Assembly: GCA_012841015.1 (NCBI GenBank)
Contig: DUVN01000029.1
Location: 1 to 64,000 of the forward strand
DNA: 64,000 nt
From: Clostridiaceae bacterium
GTDB taxonomy: Bacteria; Bacillota; Clostridia; Saccharofermentanales; DTU023
Reading direction: 5' to 3'
Made by a program: the position numbers and the translations under genes. Position 1 is the stretch's first letter; each line of letters opens with the position of its first letter. Below are positions 48,640 to 58,127 of the stretch, piece by piece. The notes beneath the pieces were generated by a model, which saw nothing but the letters and a program-made list of their open reading frames with translations, did no database searches and was not told the origin of the DNA.

Positions 48640-49377
48640 ATGGGATTATTCGACAGGAAAATTTGTGATATCTGCGGAGGAAAATGCGGCTTGCTGGGCG
48701 GCAAGAAAGTCAAGGACGGAAGGCTTTGCTCAGATTGCGCCAAAAAGCAATCGCCCTACTTGCCGGGTAGGAAGAATTTCACGGTTGAGGAAATGAAACA
48801 GCATTTGGAAGACCGTGAGCGAAATCAAGAGATGATCGATCAATTTGCTCCGACTCGAACGATCGGGCAGTATCTCAAGCTTTACATCGATGATGAGCGC
48901 GGGTTGTGGTTTGTCACATCGGCTCGCCGTTATCAGGAAGTCAATCCCGATATATTCCAAGCCGATCAGGTGCTTGGGGCTCGTGTCGATGTAGACCGTA
49001 ACGAACGTGAGGTTGTTGTCGAACGGGCCGTTCCTGCTTCAGCCGGAAATCCCGGTAAACCTGAAGTCAAAAAGACGGTCATTGAGTATGACTTTTACAT
49101 CAACATCGATGTTGCTCACCCTTGGGTCAATCAGATGCACTTGAAGGTCAATCGCTCGTCCATTGAGAATACGATGAGTCACGATTACCGTGAAGCGGAT
49201 CGCGACTCAAAAGCGATCGTTGCGGCACTTCTTGCGATGCGCGATGGTTCCGCTGTGATGAAACAGGAGGCTGCTAGGCCGAAGCAGCGCGTGATCTGCC
49301 CTAACTGCGGGGCAACGACCATGCCGGATGACAACAATTGTTGCGAATATTGTATGGGAGCACTCGGCTCATCATAA
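48640..49377 (+). CDS. DUF4428-type zinc-ribbon protein
   Basis: N-term CDICGGKCGLLGGKKVKDGRLCSDCAKK; C-term CPNCGATTMPDDNNCCEYC. Confidence 0.75.
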   Translation: MGLFDRKICDICGGKCGLLGGKKVKDGRLCSDCAKKQSPYLPGRKNFTVEEMKQHLEDRERNQEMIDQFAPTRTIGQYLKLYIDDERGLWFVTSARRYQEVNPDIFQADQVLGARVDVDRNEREVVVERAVPASAGNPGKPEVKKTVIEYDFYINIDVAHPWVNQMHLKVNRSSIENTMSHDYREADRDSKAIVAALLAMRDGSAVMKQEAARPKQRVICPNCGATTMPDDNNCCEYCMGALGSS

Positions 49378-49422
49378 GGTGCTCTATGCTGTTCTCCGGC
49401 TGTTCATTAGGAGGACAAGCAG

Positions 49423-50250
49423 ATGATTTTGAAAGCTTACGCCGTCCCGCATCCCCCGATTATCTTGCCGGAGGTGGGCCGCGGTGAAGAGCGAAAGATT
49501 GAGGCGACAACGTTATCGTTTCAGAGAATGGCGCGCGAAATTGAATCGCTGGCGCCTGATACGATCGTTCTCTCGTCTCCCCATGCCCCGGCATATGCCG
49601 ACGCGTTTTATCTTGCCGGTGGCGATAGAGGGTACGGTGACCTGAAGTCGTTCGGTATTCCTCGTGTCCGTGAAGAAGTTTTGTTCGACCGGGAATTCTC
49701 GGAGTGTCTCGCGGCTGCGCTTGCTGACCGGCGAATTGATACAACGGGAACTCTGCAAGGTCGCAGTGGCCTTGATCACGGAACGTTGATCCCGCTTCGC
49801 TTTATCCATCAACGCTATACATACTTTAAGCTCGTTCTGATCGGGATCTCGTGGCTGGGAAGTGACGTACACCGCGATGTCGGACGCGCGATCACGCGCG
49901 TTGCCAAAGAACTTGGACGCCGTGTTGTCTTTATTGCTAGTGGTGACTTGTCCCACGTCTTGAAAAAGGATGGCCCGTACGGCTACCGCCCGGAGGGGCC
50001 GATCTTTGATGCAGAGATCGCGCGTATATTTCGCGAGGGCGATCTGGAGGCGCTTTTCCACTTTGAGCCTTCGATTTTGCGAAAGGCAGCAGAGTGTGGC
50101 CTTCGGTCTTTCCAGATGATGACCGGAGTGCTTGACGGCGCCCCATACGAGTCGGAGCTCTACTCATACGAGGGAACGTTCGGCGTCGGTTACGCTGTGG
50201 CTGGCGTCACACCAGTCGATGTCAAGGCAACTCATCACAAGGAGCCATAA
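49423..50250 (+). CDS. amrB: AmmeMemoRadiSam system protein B / Memo-like (class III extradiol dioxygenase fold)
   Basis: YAVPHPPIILPEVGRGEERKIEAT; VLSSPHAPAYADAF; GLDHGTLIPLRFI; FIASGDLSHVLKKDGPYGY. Confidence 0.92.
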   Translation: MILKAYAVPHPPIILPEVGRGEERKIEATTLSFQRMAREIESLAPDTIVLSSPHAPAYADAFYLAGGDRGYGDLKSFGIPRVREEVLFDREFSECLAAALADRRIDTTGTLQGRSGLDHGTLIPLRFIHQRYTYFKLVLIGISWLGSDVHRDVGRAITRVAKELGRRVVFIASGDLSHVLKKDGPYGYRPEGPIFDAEIARIFREGDLEALFHFEPSILRKAAECGLRSFQMMTGVLDGAPYESELYSYEGTFGVGYAVAGVTPVDVKATHHKEP

Positions 50251-50326
50251 GTGTGATCGAAGGTGTGCCCCTTCTGAGCAGGCTACGGTTAGTTTTTGTT
50301 TGTTTTGGGGAACGGAGGATGCCAGA

Positions 50327-50517
50327 ATGATTCGACAGTACGATCGAGTTCAACTTAAAAGTGGTCATAAGGCTTTCATCGTAGAAATCCTTGAAGAAGA
50401 TGTTGCATATATGGCAGACATCGATCGTGATGGCGATACTTATACCGATTTGTAAAAAGGAGCGACATTGAGATGGTGTGCTTACGCGGGCAACTGTATT
50501 GGACGAGGACGCAATGA
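50327..50517 (+). pseudogene. Small ORF with probable frameshift: MIRQYDRVQLKSGHKAFIVEILEEDVAYMADIDRDGDTYTD/FVKRSDIEMVCLRGQLYWTRTQ
   Basis: RBS GGAGGA, ATG 50327, zero-frame stop 50453-50455. The -1 frame from 50449 continues as a plausible tail, FVKRSDIEMVCL..., to the stop at 50515-50517. Confidence 0.5.
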
Positions 50518-50660
50518 GCTCATGATACGTAATGGGATGATGGCCGACTAAATGAACCTAAGTTGTTAGAAGGACTAGCGGCTTCAAAAGTGACTGTTTT
50601 CTCAAAGAAGAAGGCTGAAAGCAGGTTATGGCTGAGAGCAAAATAGGGAGGACAATCGTT

Positions 50661-51203
50661 ATGACGTTTCACGATAAGAATACGACACCTCGGAGCAATC
50701 CCTTTGTTGCGCTCGCGAGAGCGACGATTGATCGGTATATAAGGGAAAGGCAAGTGATAGATGTTCCGGCTGGATTGCCAGAGGAACTGACGAGGAGGCG
50801 CGCTGGAGCCTTTGTTACCATTTATAAACACGGAAACCTACGCGGCTGTATCGGTACGATTACGCCGACACGTCCAACCCTTGCTGATGAGATTATTAGC
50901 AACGCGATTGCGGCTGCGACGAAGGATCCGAGGTTTCCCTCTATTAGGAAAGATGAGCTCTCCGAGCTCGAGATCAGCGTTGATGTCTTAGGGGAAGCAG
51001 AGGAAGTCGATTCGTTCGATGTGCTAGACCCCTTCCGTTACGGAGTCATCGTGTCACGCGGTTTTCGTCGCGGATTGCTGCTCCCGAATCTTGACGGTAT
51101 CGATACGGTAGAGGAACAAGTTTCCATCGCGCTTCGCAAGGCAGGTATCTTTGGCGGCGACTACAAGCTCGAGCGATTTGAAGTGACGCGCCATACGGAA
51201 TGA
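50661..51203 (+). CDS. amrA: AmmeMemoRadiSam system protein A (AMMECR1 domain)
   Basis: GAFVTIYKHGNLRGCIGTITPTRPTLADEIISNAIAAATKDPRFPSI; ELEISVDVL; GVIVSRGFRRGLLLPNLDGIDTVEEQV. Confidence 0.93.
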   Translation: MTFHDKNTTPRSNPFVALARATIDRYIRERQVIDVPAGLPEELTRRRAGAFVTIYKHGNLRGCIGTITPTRPTLADEIISNAIAAATKDPRFPSIRKDELSELEISVDVLGEAEEVDSFDVLDPFRYGVIVSRGFRRGLLLPNLDGIDTVEEQVSIALRKAGIFGGDYKLERFEVTRHTE

Positions 51204-51248
51204 TCGAACGAGACTCACGATATCTTCAAAATTTGGATAGGAGAGGCA

Positions 51249-52103
51249 ATGGCGATGACAGGCGAAACGAATATGAAAGGCGCAGCGCGTTGTGGTGTCT
51301 GTTGGAGGCACTGTCTTATTCCTGAAGGAGGGCTCGGCTACTGTCGTGCGCGGACGACGAACAATGGTGTCGTCCTCGCGGAAAACTATGGGAAGCTAAC
51401 GAGTCTTGCGCTCGACCCGATCGAGAAGAAACCGTTGTCGCGTTTTTATCCCGGGTCTTATATCCTCTCCGCCGGCAGTTATGGGTGTAACATGTCATGC
51501 CCCTTCTGCCAGAATTTTGAGATCGCGCACGATGCAAGAGGTAAGCGTCGCAGCGCAAACGTCTCGCCTGAGGAGCTCGTTGAGCGGGCTCTTTTTCTTC
51601 GTTACCGAGGCAATGTGGGGATTGCTTTTACGTACAATGAACCTCTCGTAGGATACGAGTTTGTAAGAGATACAGCGGTGTTGGCGCGCCTTGAAGGGCT
51701 TGAGACAGTCGTCGTGACTAATGGCCAGATAGCAGCAGAACCGCTCGACGAACTGCTGCCGCTGATCACTGCCTGGAATATCGACCTCAAGTCTTTCAAC
51801 AACGACGCCTATAAGAAATTGGGAGGGCGCCTTGACGTGACACTCCGGACGATTGAGCGTGCTGCAGAAACGGCACATGTCGAGGTGACTACACTTGTCG
51901 TTCCCGGGTTGTCAGATAACGAGGAAGAAATGGAACGCGAGGCAGCCTACCTCGCATCCGTCAATCGAGACATCGTTTTGCATCTTTCGCGTTATTTCCC
52001 CTGTTGGCAATACGATGTGCCGGCGACGCCGCGCGAGACATTGTATAGACTCTGCGATATTGCAAAAAAATATTTGCCTTACGTCGTATTGGGCAACATC
52101 TGA
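51249..52103 (+). CDS. amrS: AmmeMemoRadiSam system radical SAM enzyme
   Basis: CNMSCPFCQNFEIAH; GIAFTYNEPLVGYEFV; VVTNGQIAAEPLDELLPLITAWNIDLKSF. Confidence 0.94.
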   Translation: MAMTGETNMKGAARCGVCWRHCLIPEGGLGYCRARTTNNGVVLAENYGKLTSLALDPIEKKPLSRFYPGSYILSAGSYGCNMSCPFCQNFEIAHDARGKRRSANVSPEELVERALFLRYRGNVGIAFTYNEPLVGYEFVRDTAVLARLEGLETVVVTNGQIAAEPLDELLPLITAWNIDLKSFNNDAYKKLGGRLDVTLRTIERAAETAHVEVTTLVVPGLSDNEEEMEREAAYLASVNRDIVLHLSRYFPCWQYDVPATPRETLYRLCDIAKKYLPYVVLGNI

Positions 52104-52278
52104 TCGACATTGCAGTGTGTTAATCTCCGTTTCACATTATTCGGAAGCCATAAAGAGTAACAAGCGAATAGTGCTGTGGCTCCTTAATCTCCCATCGGTA
52201 TGATCGTGTGAAACCGTTACTCGAAGTTGTAGGTCTTTTGATTGATTCGATTCGGTCGGTATTATCCTTATGATGCCT

Positions 52279-54195
52279 TTATGGATAACTGCTCGGTTTT
52301 ACGGCATATTGCACTGAAGATTGTAAATCTTCCAACAAATTGGCAAGCGGTTTCAGATTGTCGGGGTTCACGGGGTAATCAAAAATGAGCGGCTCCTTCG
52401 CTCCTTTGGTGGAAATTGCGTTGACTGTTAAGCGCATGATGCATGGCGCTTTGTCGATGTAGTTCGCGCGCTCTTCCTTCGTGGCACTCAGCATGTGATG
52501 GGCGATTAGCCTTCTCATTAAGTAAATTTCGTAGAGGAACAGCGAGTCTTGTTCTTTGGCGGTGTTTTGCAATGTTGACACCCAAGAGGGAATTTGCGTT
52601 GCAGGAATATTTTCGTTCGTAATAATTTCCATAGGGGCGAACGCCGGATCGTATCGCATAAGAATATCCTCAAATGTGAATTCTGCCAATTGGTAATCGC
52701 GATTGCGCATGAATAAGTTGTAATAGTACTCGTTGCAGGGATCCTGAAGAAGAGGAAAGGAGCGGCTTATCGTCTGTCCATTGTTCATGACGATCGTAAA
52801 TTCGGTCTCGTCATAACTTGCTCCATAACGATTTTCATTCATTACAATCCCTTGATCTTCAACGAACTGTTGTACCTGATCACGGCTCGATAGATGTCGA
52901 GGAACAGACAATCCGGGGTTATCAGAAGAGACTGTCTGCCCGTAGAGCCTCATGAAATCGGCGATGTCCTGTTCGTCTGTCAGCGAGATTTTAGTCGTGA
53001 GGTTGACACCCTCATGGTGGCCATTGTAGTAGGTGATCATCACTTTTTCCACATCGGAAGCTAGAGGTTTCCTCGTGGAGAAACCGAACGCGCCAGTTGT
53101 CACGATGGCAAGCCAGAGGACAAGCGGGACTGCTGTAGCGATAGCGGGGCGGATCATGGCTTTCCAGTTGATCTTCCCCTTTCCTTGAAAAAGGTTAAAT
53201 GCCCAGAGCGAAAGAATAAGCCCGAGCACGACACCGATGATGAAAGGGGCAGGTGAATAGACGTCGGCTCGTTCAGTTATCGTATAAGATGCGGTGGCAC
53301 GTCGTAGGTAGTGGCAGAGATAGCCACCTAACAGCGAAACGCCGAGTGTGACCATCCAATGTGTCAGCATGATGGGTCGCTGGAGGACTCGCGATTGACG
53401 CGAGTGTTCTGCCCGGCGCTTTTTGAAAAGATACCATGCCGTTACAGCAGATAGTACGAGCAAGGCAAGAGAGAATAGATCAAAAGCCATGTCAGTGCCC
53501 AAGAAGAATGCTGACATGGGAGAGAACAGGTGGATAACACGGATCACCCAAGAAGAAGTGCCCTCGGGTGACACAAAAGATGGCGAGATAAATCCTGGCA
53601 AGAAGCTCGCCGTCGCATCAGTGAAGAAGAGCACAACGAGAGGCCAGAAGATATTGACGAGGATGAACATCGTGATTGCAGATACTGTTTTCGCCGAAAT
53701 GAAATAGAAAATCTGCATGATGAAGTAGAACAGCAAGATCTTGATTACAAGACTTGCGAAAGAAGTCCAATATGTTGTCGCGTCTTGCCCTATGAAACGG
53801 GGCATGCCCTTGTAGACATCTTGAAGATACATCAAGAGAAAGTGGAGTGCTGCCATGATGGAGGAAGGTGCCAATAAGTTAACGATGGCGCTTGCATTGA
53901 GGCGGAGGAAAAGCTCCGTACGACTTAGCGGCAATGCATAGAAAAAGTCACTCGACGGCGTACGGTGCACAAAACTGAAATATTGATGATTGATGACGAA
54001 GCTCATCATGAACAGAACGATTCCATATGCAAAACTCGGGAAGTAAAGGGAGACGCTACCACTAATGAGTAAAAAGATGGTAACCATCGATAGGAAAACG
54101 ACTGGTAAAAGCCACAGGACGATCGCGTGCTTCTGTGTTAGCAAGCGTTGTAAACGTTTGCCTCGATGATGTTTTGTATGTGATCGATCTTTCAT
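52279..54195 (-). CDS. ABC-2 type transporter permease-like membrane protein
   Basis: 638 aa, 6-7 N-terminal TM segments, YFSFVHRTPSSDFFYALPLSRTELFLR; operon with GntR and ABC ATPase. Confidence 0.75.
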   Translation of the reverse strand: MKDRSHTKHHRGKRLQRLLTQKHAIVLWLLPVVFLSMVTIFLLISGSVSLYFPSFAYGIVLFMMSFVINHQYFSFVHRTPSSDFFYALPLSRTELFLRLNASAIVNLLAPSSIMAALHFLLMYLQDVYKGMPRFIGQDATTYWTSFASLVIKILLFYFIMQIFYFISAKTVSAITMFILVNIFWPLVVLFFTDATASFLPGFISPSFVSPEGTSSWVIRVIHLFSPMSAFFLGTDMAFDLFSLALLVLSAVTAWYLFKKRRAEHSRQSRVLQRPIMLTHWMVTLGVSLLGGYLCHYLRRATASYTITERADVYSPAPFIIGVVLGLILSLWAFNLFQGKGKINWKAMIRPAIATAVPLVLWLAIVTTGAFGFSTRKPLASDVEKVMITYYNGHHEGVNLTTKISLTDEQDIADFMRLYGQTVSSDNPGLSVPRHLSSRDQVQQFVEDQGIVMNENRYGASYDETEFTIVMNNGQTISRSFPLLQDPCNEYYYNLFMRNRDYQLAEFTFEDILMRYDPAFAPMEIITNENIPATQIPSWVSTLQNTAKEQDSLFLYEIYLMRRLIAHHMLSATKEERANYIDKAPCIMRLTVNAISTKGAKEPLIFDYPVNPDNLKPLANLLEDLQSSVQYAVKPSSYP

Positions 54196-54330
54196 CGTCT
54201 TTCTCTCTTTCTTTATCGAGTCATCTCGTTGTAACTGGAGGGGTATCGCCCTCCTTTATCTGTTGCTCAACGCAGTTGCCGGATGCACTGGTTGGGTCGT
54301 GTTTATCATCTTTCTAGCGTTCTATATCGT

Positions 54331-55500
54331 TCAGCCTATCAGTGTGAAGGCATAAAGAAGTGCGACGCCCCCCAAGCTCCATAACCACTCTTGGAGAATC
54401 GGATGTAGCTTTGTATTTTCCGAATCTTCCCCCGTAACACGTTGTAAAGTCTTGCCTGTGACAGCCGATGAAACGAGTTGACCGAGGAATGCTCCGAGCA
54501 AAGCGCCGATGATGAACAGGGGCTTGAGTAGCGTTGTTCGCATAGGCGAAGGGTCAAGCACTGCGAATAGATTGCTGACGATCACGCTGCCAATGAAAGA
54601 AAAGATTGGTTGAGCACCGTGAAACCAGCGTAAAGTGCCCGTTTTTCTTCCGCCCCATTCAGCCGGTCTTTTCGTGGCGCAAAACCAGCTGAGGACGAAC
54701 CAGAACACGATTAGCACGGCGTAATAGAAAAAGCTTTTAGCTGCTACGACCGCGCGATATGAGTCTATAGCTGGAGCGAAAAACCACATAATCCCACGCA
54801 ACAAGGTGTTCTCAGGCATCGAGCCAGAGATCAGTAATAGGAACGGACAAGTAATATGTAGTGCGACATTGATGACAATTGCATCAAACAGTCTCCCTGA
54901 AAGCGAGAAAATGACGAGGCTAAACCCAGTGAACACGATGGCGGCTAGATACGTTTTTAAGTAGATGAGCAGAAAGGTAGGAAGGATATCTTTGAGCCCC
55001 CATGCGTAGAGGATAGCACTCGTTGCGAAACTGTTGACGATGTAGATGATCGACAATCCTGCGATGAGGGCGAGTGCACGACCGAGGAACCACTCATTTT
55101 TTGTTAGAGGGAGGCTCCATTCGAAATCGACCGTATCGCGGCGATAGAGGGGGCGGAAGAGCGAGCCGCCCAAGGTGATGACTGCGACAGATGAGAGAGT
55201 GACTACAAAAAGGAGAAATACGATCAAAGCGTCGTTAAGAAGCAATGGATTATCGAAAAGGTGGAATGAGATGCTGCCATCTACCGCGCGATGCGACAAG
55301 TCTTGCCCGGTTGTCATTGCAGTGAAAACCTCACGCCCGATGATCAACATGGCGATAGGCATGACCAATAAAAAGAGGAACGTGAAGATCGCGATGAGTG
55401 AACGCAGGTCAGTCATGAGTCTGCTAAAAGTCCACCACAGACCGCTCTTGCGATGTAACGATCTGCCTTTACCGTGATCTGACTGTAATTGGAGTACCAT
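54331..55500 (-). CDS. ABC-2 type transporter permease-like membrane protein
   Basis: 389 aa multi-TM; RPLYRRDTVDFEWSLPLTKNEWFLGRALALIAG. Confidence 0.75.
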   Translation of the reverse strand: MVLQLQSDHGKGRSLHRKSGLWWTFSRLMTDLRSLIAIFTFLFLLVMPIAMLIIGREVFTAMTTGQDLSHRAVDGSISFHLFDNPLLLNDALIVFLLFVVTLSSVAVITLGGSLFRPLYRRDTVDFEWSLPLTKNEWFLGRALALIAGLSIIYIVNSFATSAILYAWGLKDILPTFLLIYLKTYLAAIVFTGFSLVIFSLSGRLFDAIVINVALHITCPFLLLISGSMPENTLLRGIMWFFAPAIDSYRAVVAAKSFFYYAVLIVFWFVLSWFCATKRPAEWGGRKTGTLRWFHGAQPIFSFIGSVIVSNLFAVLDPSPMRTTLLKPLFIIGALLGAFLGQLVSSAVTGKTLQRVTGEDSENTKLHPILQEWLWSLGGVALLYAFTLIG

Positions 55501-55516
55501 GATGTCCCTTTCAGTG

Positions 55517-56512
55517 TTACGCCAGCAACTCGCTGACGATGTACGCTTTTCGGCTTAGTTCATAGATGAAGACTTCTTCGAGCGTCAAAGGGAGCACGTC
55601 GAGCAGAAGAGGACTCAGCTGGTTCAAGATCGTTCGAAGCTCCAACTCCGTGTTGCGCGATAGAATCTCAACGAGTGACCCGCGAGCATGAAAGCGAAGG
55701 ATTTCAAGCCCCATTGATTTGAGTTGCTTTTCGGTGATGTCCCCTCGGAAAGCGACCTGCGCTTTGACAAGCCCGAGTCGGAGCTTGTCGAGCTCTTCAA
55801 CAAAAAGCAGCCCGCCGTCGTGAAGTAGTCCGACGTGATCACAGAAATCTTCAAGTTCGCGCAAGTTCTGTGATGCGATGAGCGTCGTCATCCCGTCGTC
55901 GGCGACTTGTCGCGCGAGGATGCGCTTTAAGTTCTGGCGCATAACAGGATCGAGCCCATCAAACGCTTCATCCATCAGGAGAAGCCGCGGCTTTGATGCA
56001 ATCGCAAGGATGAGAGCAGCTTGTCGGTGCAGACCCTTTGACAAGAGGTCAAGGCGTTGATCTTCTTTGATCGGGAAGATTTGAAGCAATTCATGATAGA
56101 GTTCCTGATCCCACGTCTCATAGAGAGAGCGGTATAGGGCAGACATTTTCTTGAGATTCTCAAAGTAGAAATAAGGCTGGTCTGCCACAAAGATGATCTC
56201 TTTTTTCGCGTTTGGATTATCGTAGATAACTTGCCCGCGGTAGAGTATTGTGCCCTCTGTCGGTTTGTAAACACCTGCAGCCAGTCGCAAAAACGTCGAC
56301 TTGCCTGCACCGTTTGATCCGATCAGACCGAAAATCGACGCTCCGCCGATCTTGCAGTTCACCTTATCAAGCGCTTTAGTTGCGCCAAAGTGCTTGCTGA
56401 GGCTGTCGGCGACGATGACGACCTCCTGTTCATCACTGCTCTGTGTCGTTGTCGCAGTTGACGGATTCGGTCGTTCGCTGTCTTTTCTCTCAACAACCTG
56501 ATTATTTACCAT
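55517..56512 (-). CDS. ABC transporter ATP-binding protein (YtrB-like)
   Basis: FGLIGSNGAGKSTFLRLAAGVYKPTEGTI; LLLMDEAFDGLDPVMR. Confidence 0.9.
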   Translation of the reverse strand: MVNNQVVERKDSERPNPSTATTTQSSDEQEVVIVADSLSKHFGATKALDKVNCKIGGASIFGLIGSNGAGKSTFLRLAAGVYKPTEGTILYRGQVIYDNPNAKKEIIFVADQPYFYFENLKKMSALYRSLYETWDQELYHELLQIFPIKEDQRLDLLSKGLHRQAALILAIASKPRLLLMDEAFDGLDPVMRQNLKRILARQVADDGMTTLIASQNLRELEDFCDHVGLLHDGGLLFVEELDKLRLGLVKAQVAFRGDITEKQLKSMGLEILRFHARGSLVEILSRNTELELRTILNQLSPLLLDVLPLTLEEVFIYELSRKAYIVSELLA

Positions 56513-56544
56513 GGTGATACACCTTTCTATCTATGATCTACGGT

Positions 56545-56937
56545 CTATTCATCCTTGTCAGACAAATGAGGCTCATCGATACAATCATCAAGGAGCTCAT
56601 GTAGCTTAGTGCGCTCAATGCCGGCCGTCCAGGCGATATGGATGGCCGATCGGAAACTTCGTCGGATCTCTTCGTATTCGACGTCAAGCTCGCGTTGGGA
56701 ATCACTGAGAAAATTGCCTCGTCCTGGTACGGCATAGATGAGCCCCTCCTGCTCAAGTTCTCTATATGCTTTTTGAACAGTATTAGGGTTAATCCCTAAC
56801 TCCATCGCCAGCTGGCGAACGGAAGGGAGCTGTTCGTGCGGTTCGATGAGTCCGAGCGCAGCCAGCCGATGGTAAGAATTTTTCACCTGCTGGTAAATTG
56901 GTACGCCGCTCTGTGTATTGACTTCCGGGTAGACCAT
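56545..56937 (-). CDS. GntR family transcriptional regulator (YtrA-like)
   Basis: QLPSVRQLAMELGINPNTVQKAYRELEQEGLIYAVPGRGNFL. Confidence 0.93.
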   Translation of the reverse strand: MVYPEVNTQSGVPIYQQVKNSYHRLAALGLIEPHEQLPSVRQLAMELGINPNTVQKAYRELEQEGLIYAVPGRGNFLSDSQRELDVEYEEIRRSFRSAIHIAWTAGIERTKLHELLDDCIDEPHLSDKDE

Positions 56938-57090
56938 CTCCTGCTCCTTGCCATCTGTGCGTTATAAGTGTACTAGAGCTTATAGTACAGCATAAGTATA
57001 AACCACAATAATCTTATTTGCAACAGAGAATTTAAAAACTGGGAAGTTGCTCAAAAGCCGTGAACATCAAATAACAAATAGGCGATTATG

Positions 57091-57477
57091 TTATTTCAAA
57101 GGGAAAAGTCCGATATTCTTCGCATACTCTTGCATCGCTTCAAACGTCTCTTTTGAGATGACGTGTTCCATCTTGCAGGCATCTTCGTCCGCAGTATCGG
57201 GGCTGACACCGATGTGCATCAGGAAAGATCTCATCAGAACGTGGCGTTTGTACGTCTCTTTCGCAATCACTTCACCTTTGGGCAATAGTGTTATGCAGCC
57301 TTTGTCTGATACCTTGATATGGCCGGATTCTCGCAGTTTGCGCATGGCGATGCTGACAGAAGGCTTGCTAAACCCTAGGAAACGAACAATGTCAATCGAG
57401 CGGACACAGTCACTTTTTTTTCTCAGAACATAGATGCTCTCAAGATAATTTTCAGCGGAATCAGATACTTGACTCAT
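57091..57477 (-). CDS. DtxR/MntR family metal-dependent regulator
   Basis: SDSAENYLESIYVLRKKSDCVRSIDIVRFLGFSKPSVSIAMRKLRESGHIKVSDKGCITLLPKGEVIAKETYKRHVLMRSFL. Confidence 0.93.
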   Translation of the reverse strand: MSQVSDSAENYLESIYVLRKKSDCVRSIDIVRFLGFSKPSVSIAMRKLRESGHIKVSDKGCITLLPKGEVIAKETYKRHVLMRSFLMHIGVSPDTADEDACKMEHVISKETFEAMQEYAKNIGLFPLK

Positions 57478-57556
57478 AACGGCAACCTTTCCGGCGAATC
57501 GTTCGCCTACCGTTATTCTATCAGTTGGACGATATGACGTCCACGATCTTTTTCCT

Positions 57557-57793
57557 TTATTCCGCATCTGATAGCCTTCCTTGCTTATTTGACTGGCAAG
57601 TCATCTGACGCGTGCCACACGATTGACTGTGAGGACATCCGTAACAACCGCCACCTTTCCTTCGGTGGCGAATCATTGAGTAGATGATAGCGCCGACAAC
57701 AAGAAGCATGACAGCGATGATCACGTAGTCGATGCCGCTTAACGGAGCGGTGGCTTTAGCGATAGCTGATCCTAGAGAGTATTTGAAGTTCAT
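57557..57793 (-). CDS. FeoB-associated Cys-rich membrane protein
   Basis: Single TM then GGGCYGCPHSQSCGTRQMTCQ; adjacent to feoB. Confidence 0.82.
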   Translation of the reverse strand: MNFKYSLGSAIAKATAPLSGIDYVIIAVMLLVVGAIIYSMIRHRRKGGGCYGCPHSQSCGTRQMTCQSNKQGRLSDAE

Positions 57794-57944
57794 TCCATAC
57801 TACCTCGTATTGTCATTTATGAAGAGGAAGAGAGCGTTCTTACCCTTTCAAACTGATGCTGATAGCATCTTTTATAAAAATAAATTACCGTTGACGCGAG
57901 CTCGCATTTTATTGAGCTTTTGTACAGGAAGGGCGTTAAATGTT

Positions 57945-57988
57945 CTCGGGAACCGGCAGGAAGGAGAGTGTAACCTGCGGTTCCCGAG
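57945..57988. terminator. Strong stem-loop (15 bp, one bulge)
   Basis: CTCGGGAACCGgCAGG ... CCTGCGGTTCCCGAG. Confidence 0.75.
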
Positions 57989-58047
57989 TCTGTATGGTTG
58001 ATGACGGCACTGCCAATAGAGTGACAACACCGGAGCATCCATTTTTG

Positions 58048-58118
58048 TTTCGGTCGGGCGCCTTCGATGGGTAGGCACTGTACTAGGGGTGTAGTGCAGT
58101 GCCTGCCTATCACCGAAA
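58048..58118. other. Long bulged hairpin directly downstream of feoB
   Basis: TTTCGGT-(11 nt bulge)-GATGGGTAGGCACTGTACTA-ggggtg-TAGTGCAGTGCCTGCCTATC-ACCGAAA; 20-nt arms with about 18 pairs counting G-U. Confidence 0.75.
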
Positions 58119-58127
58119 TACGCGCTG

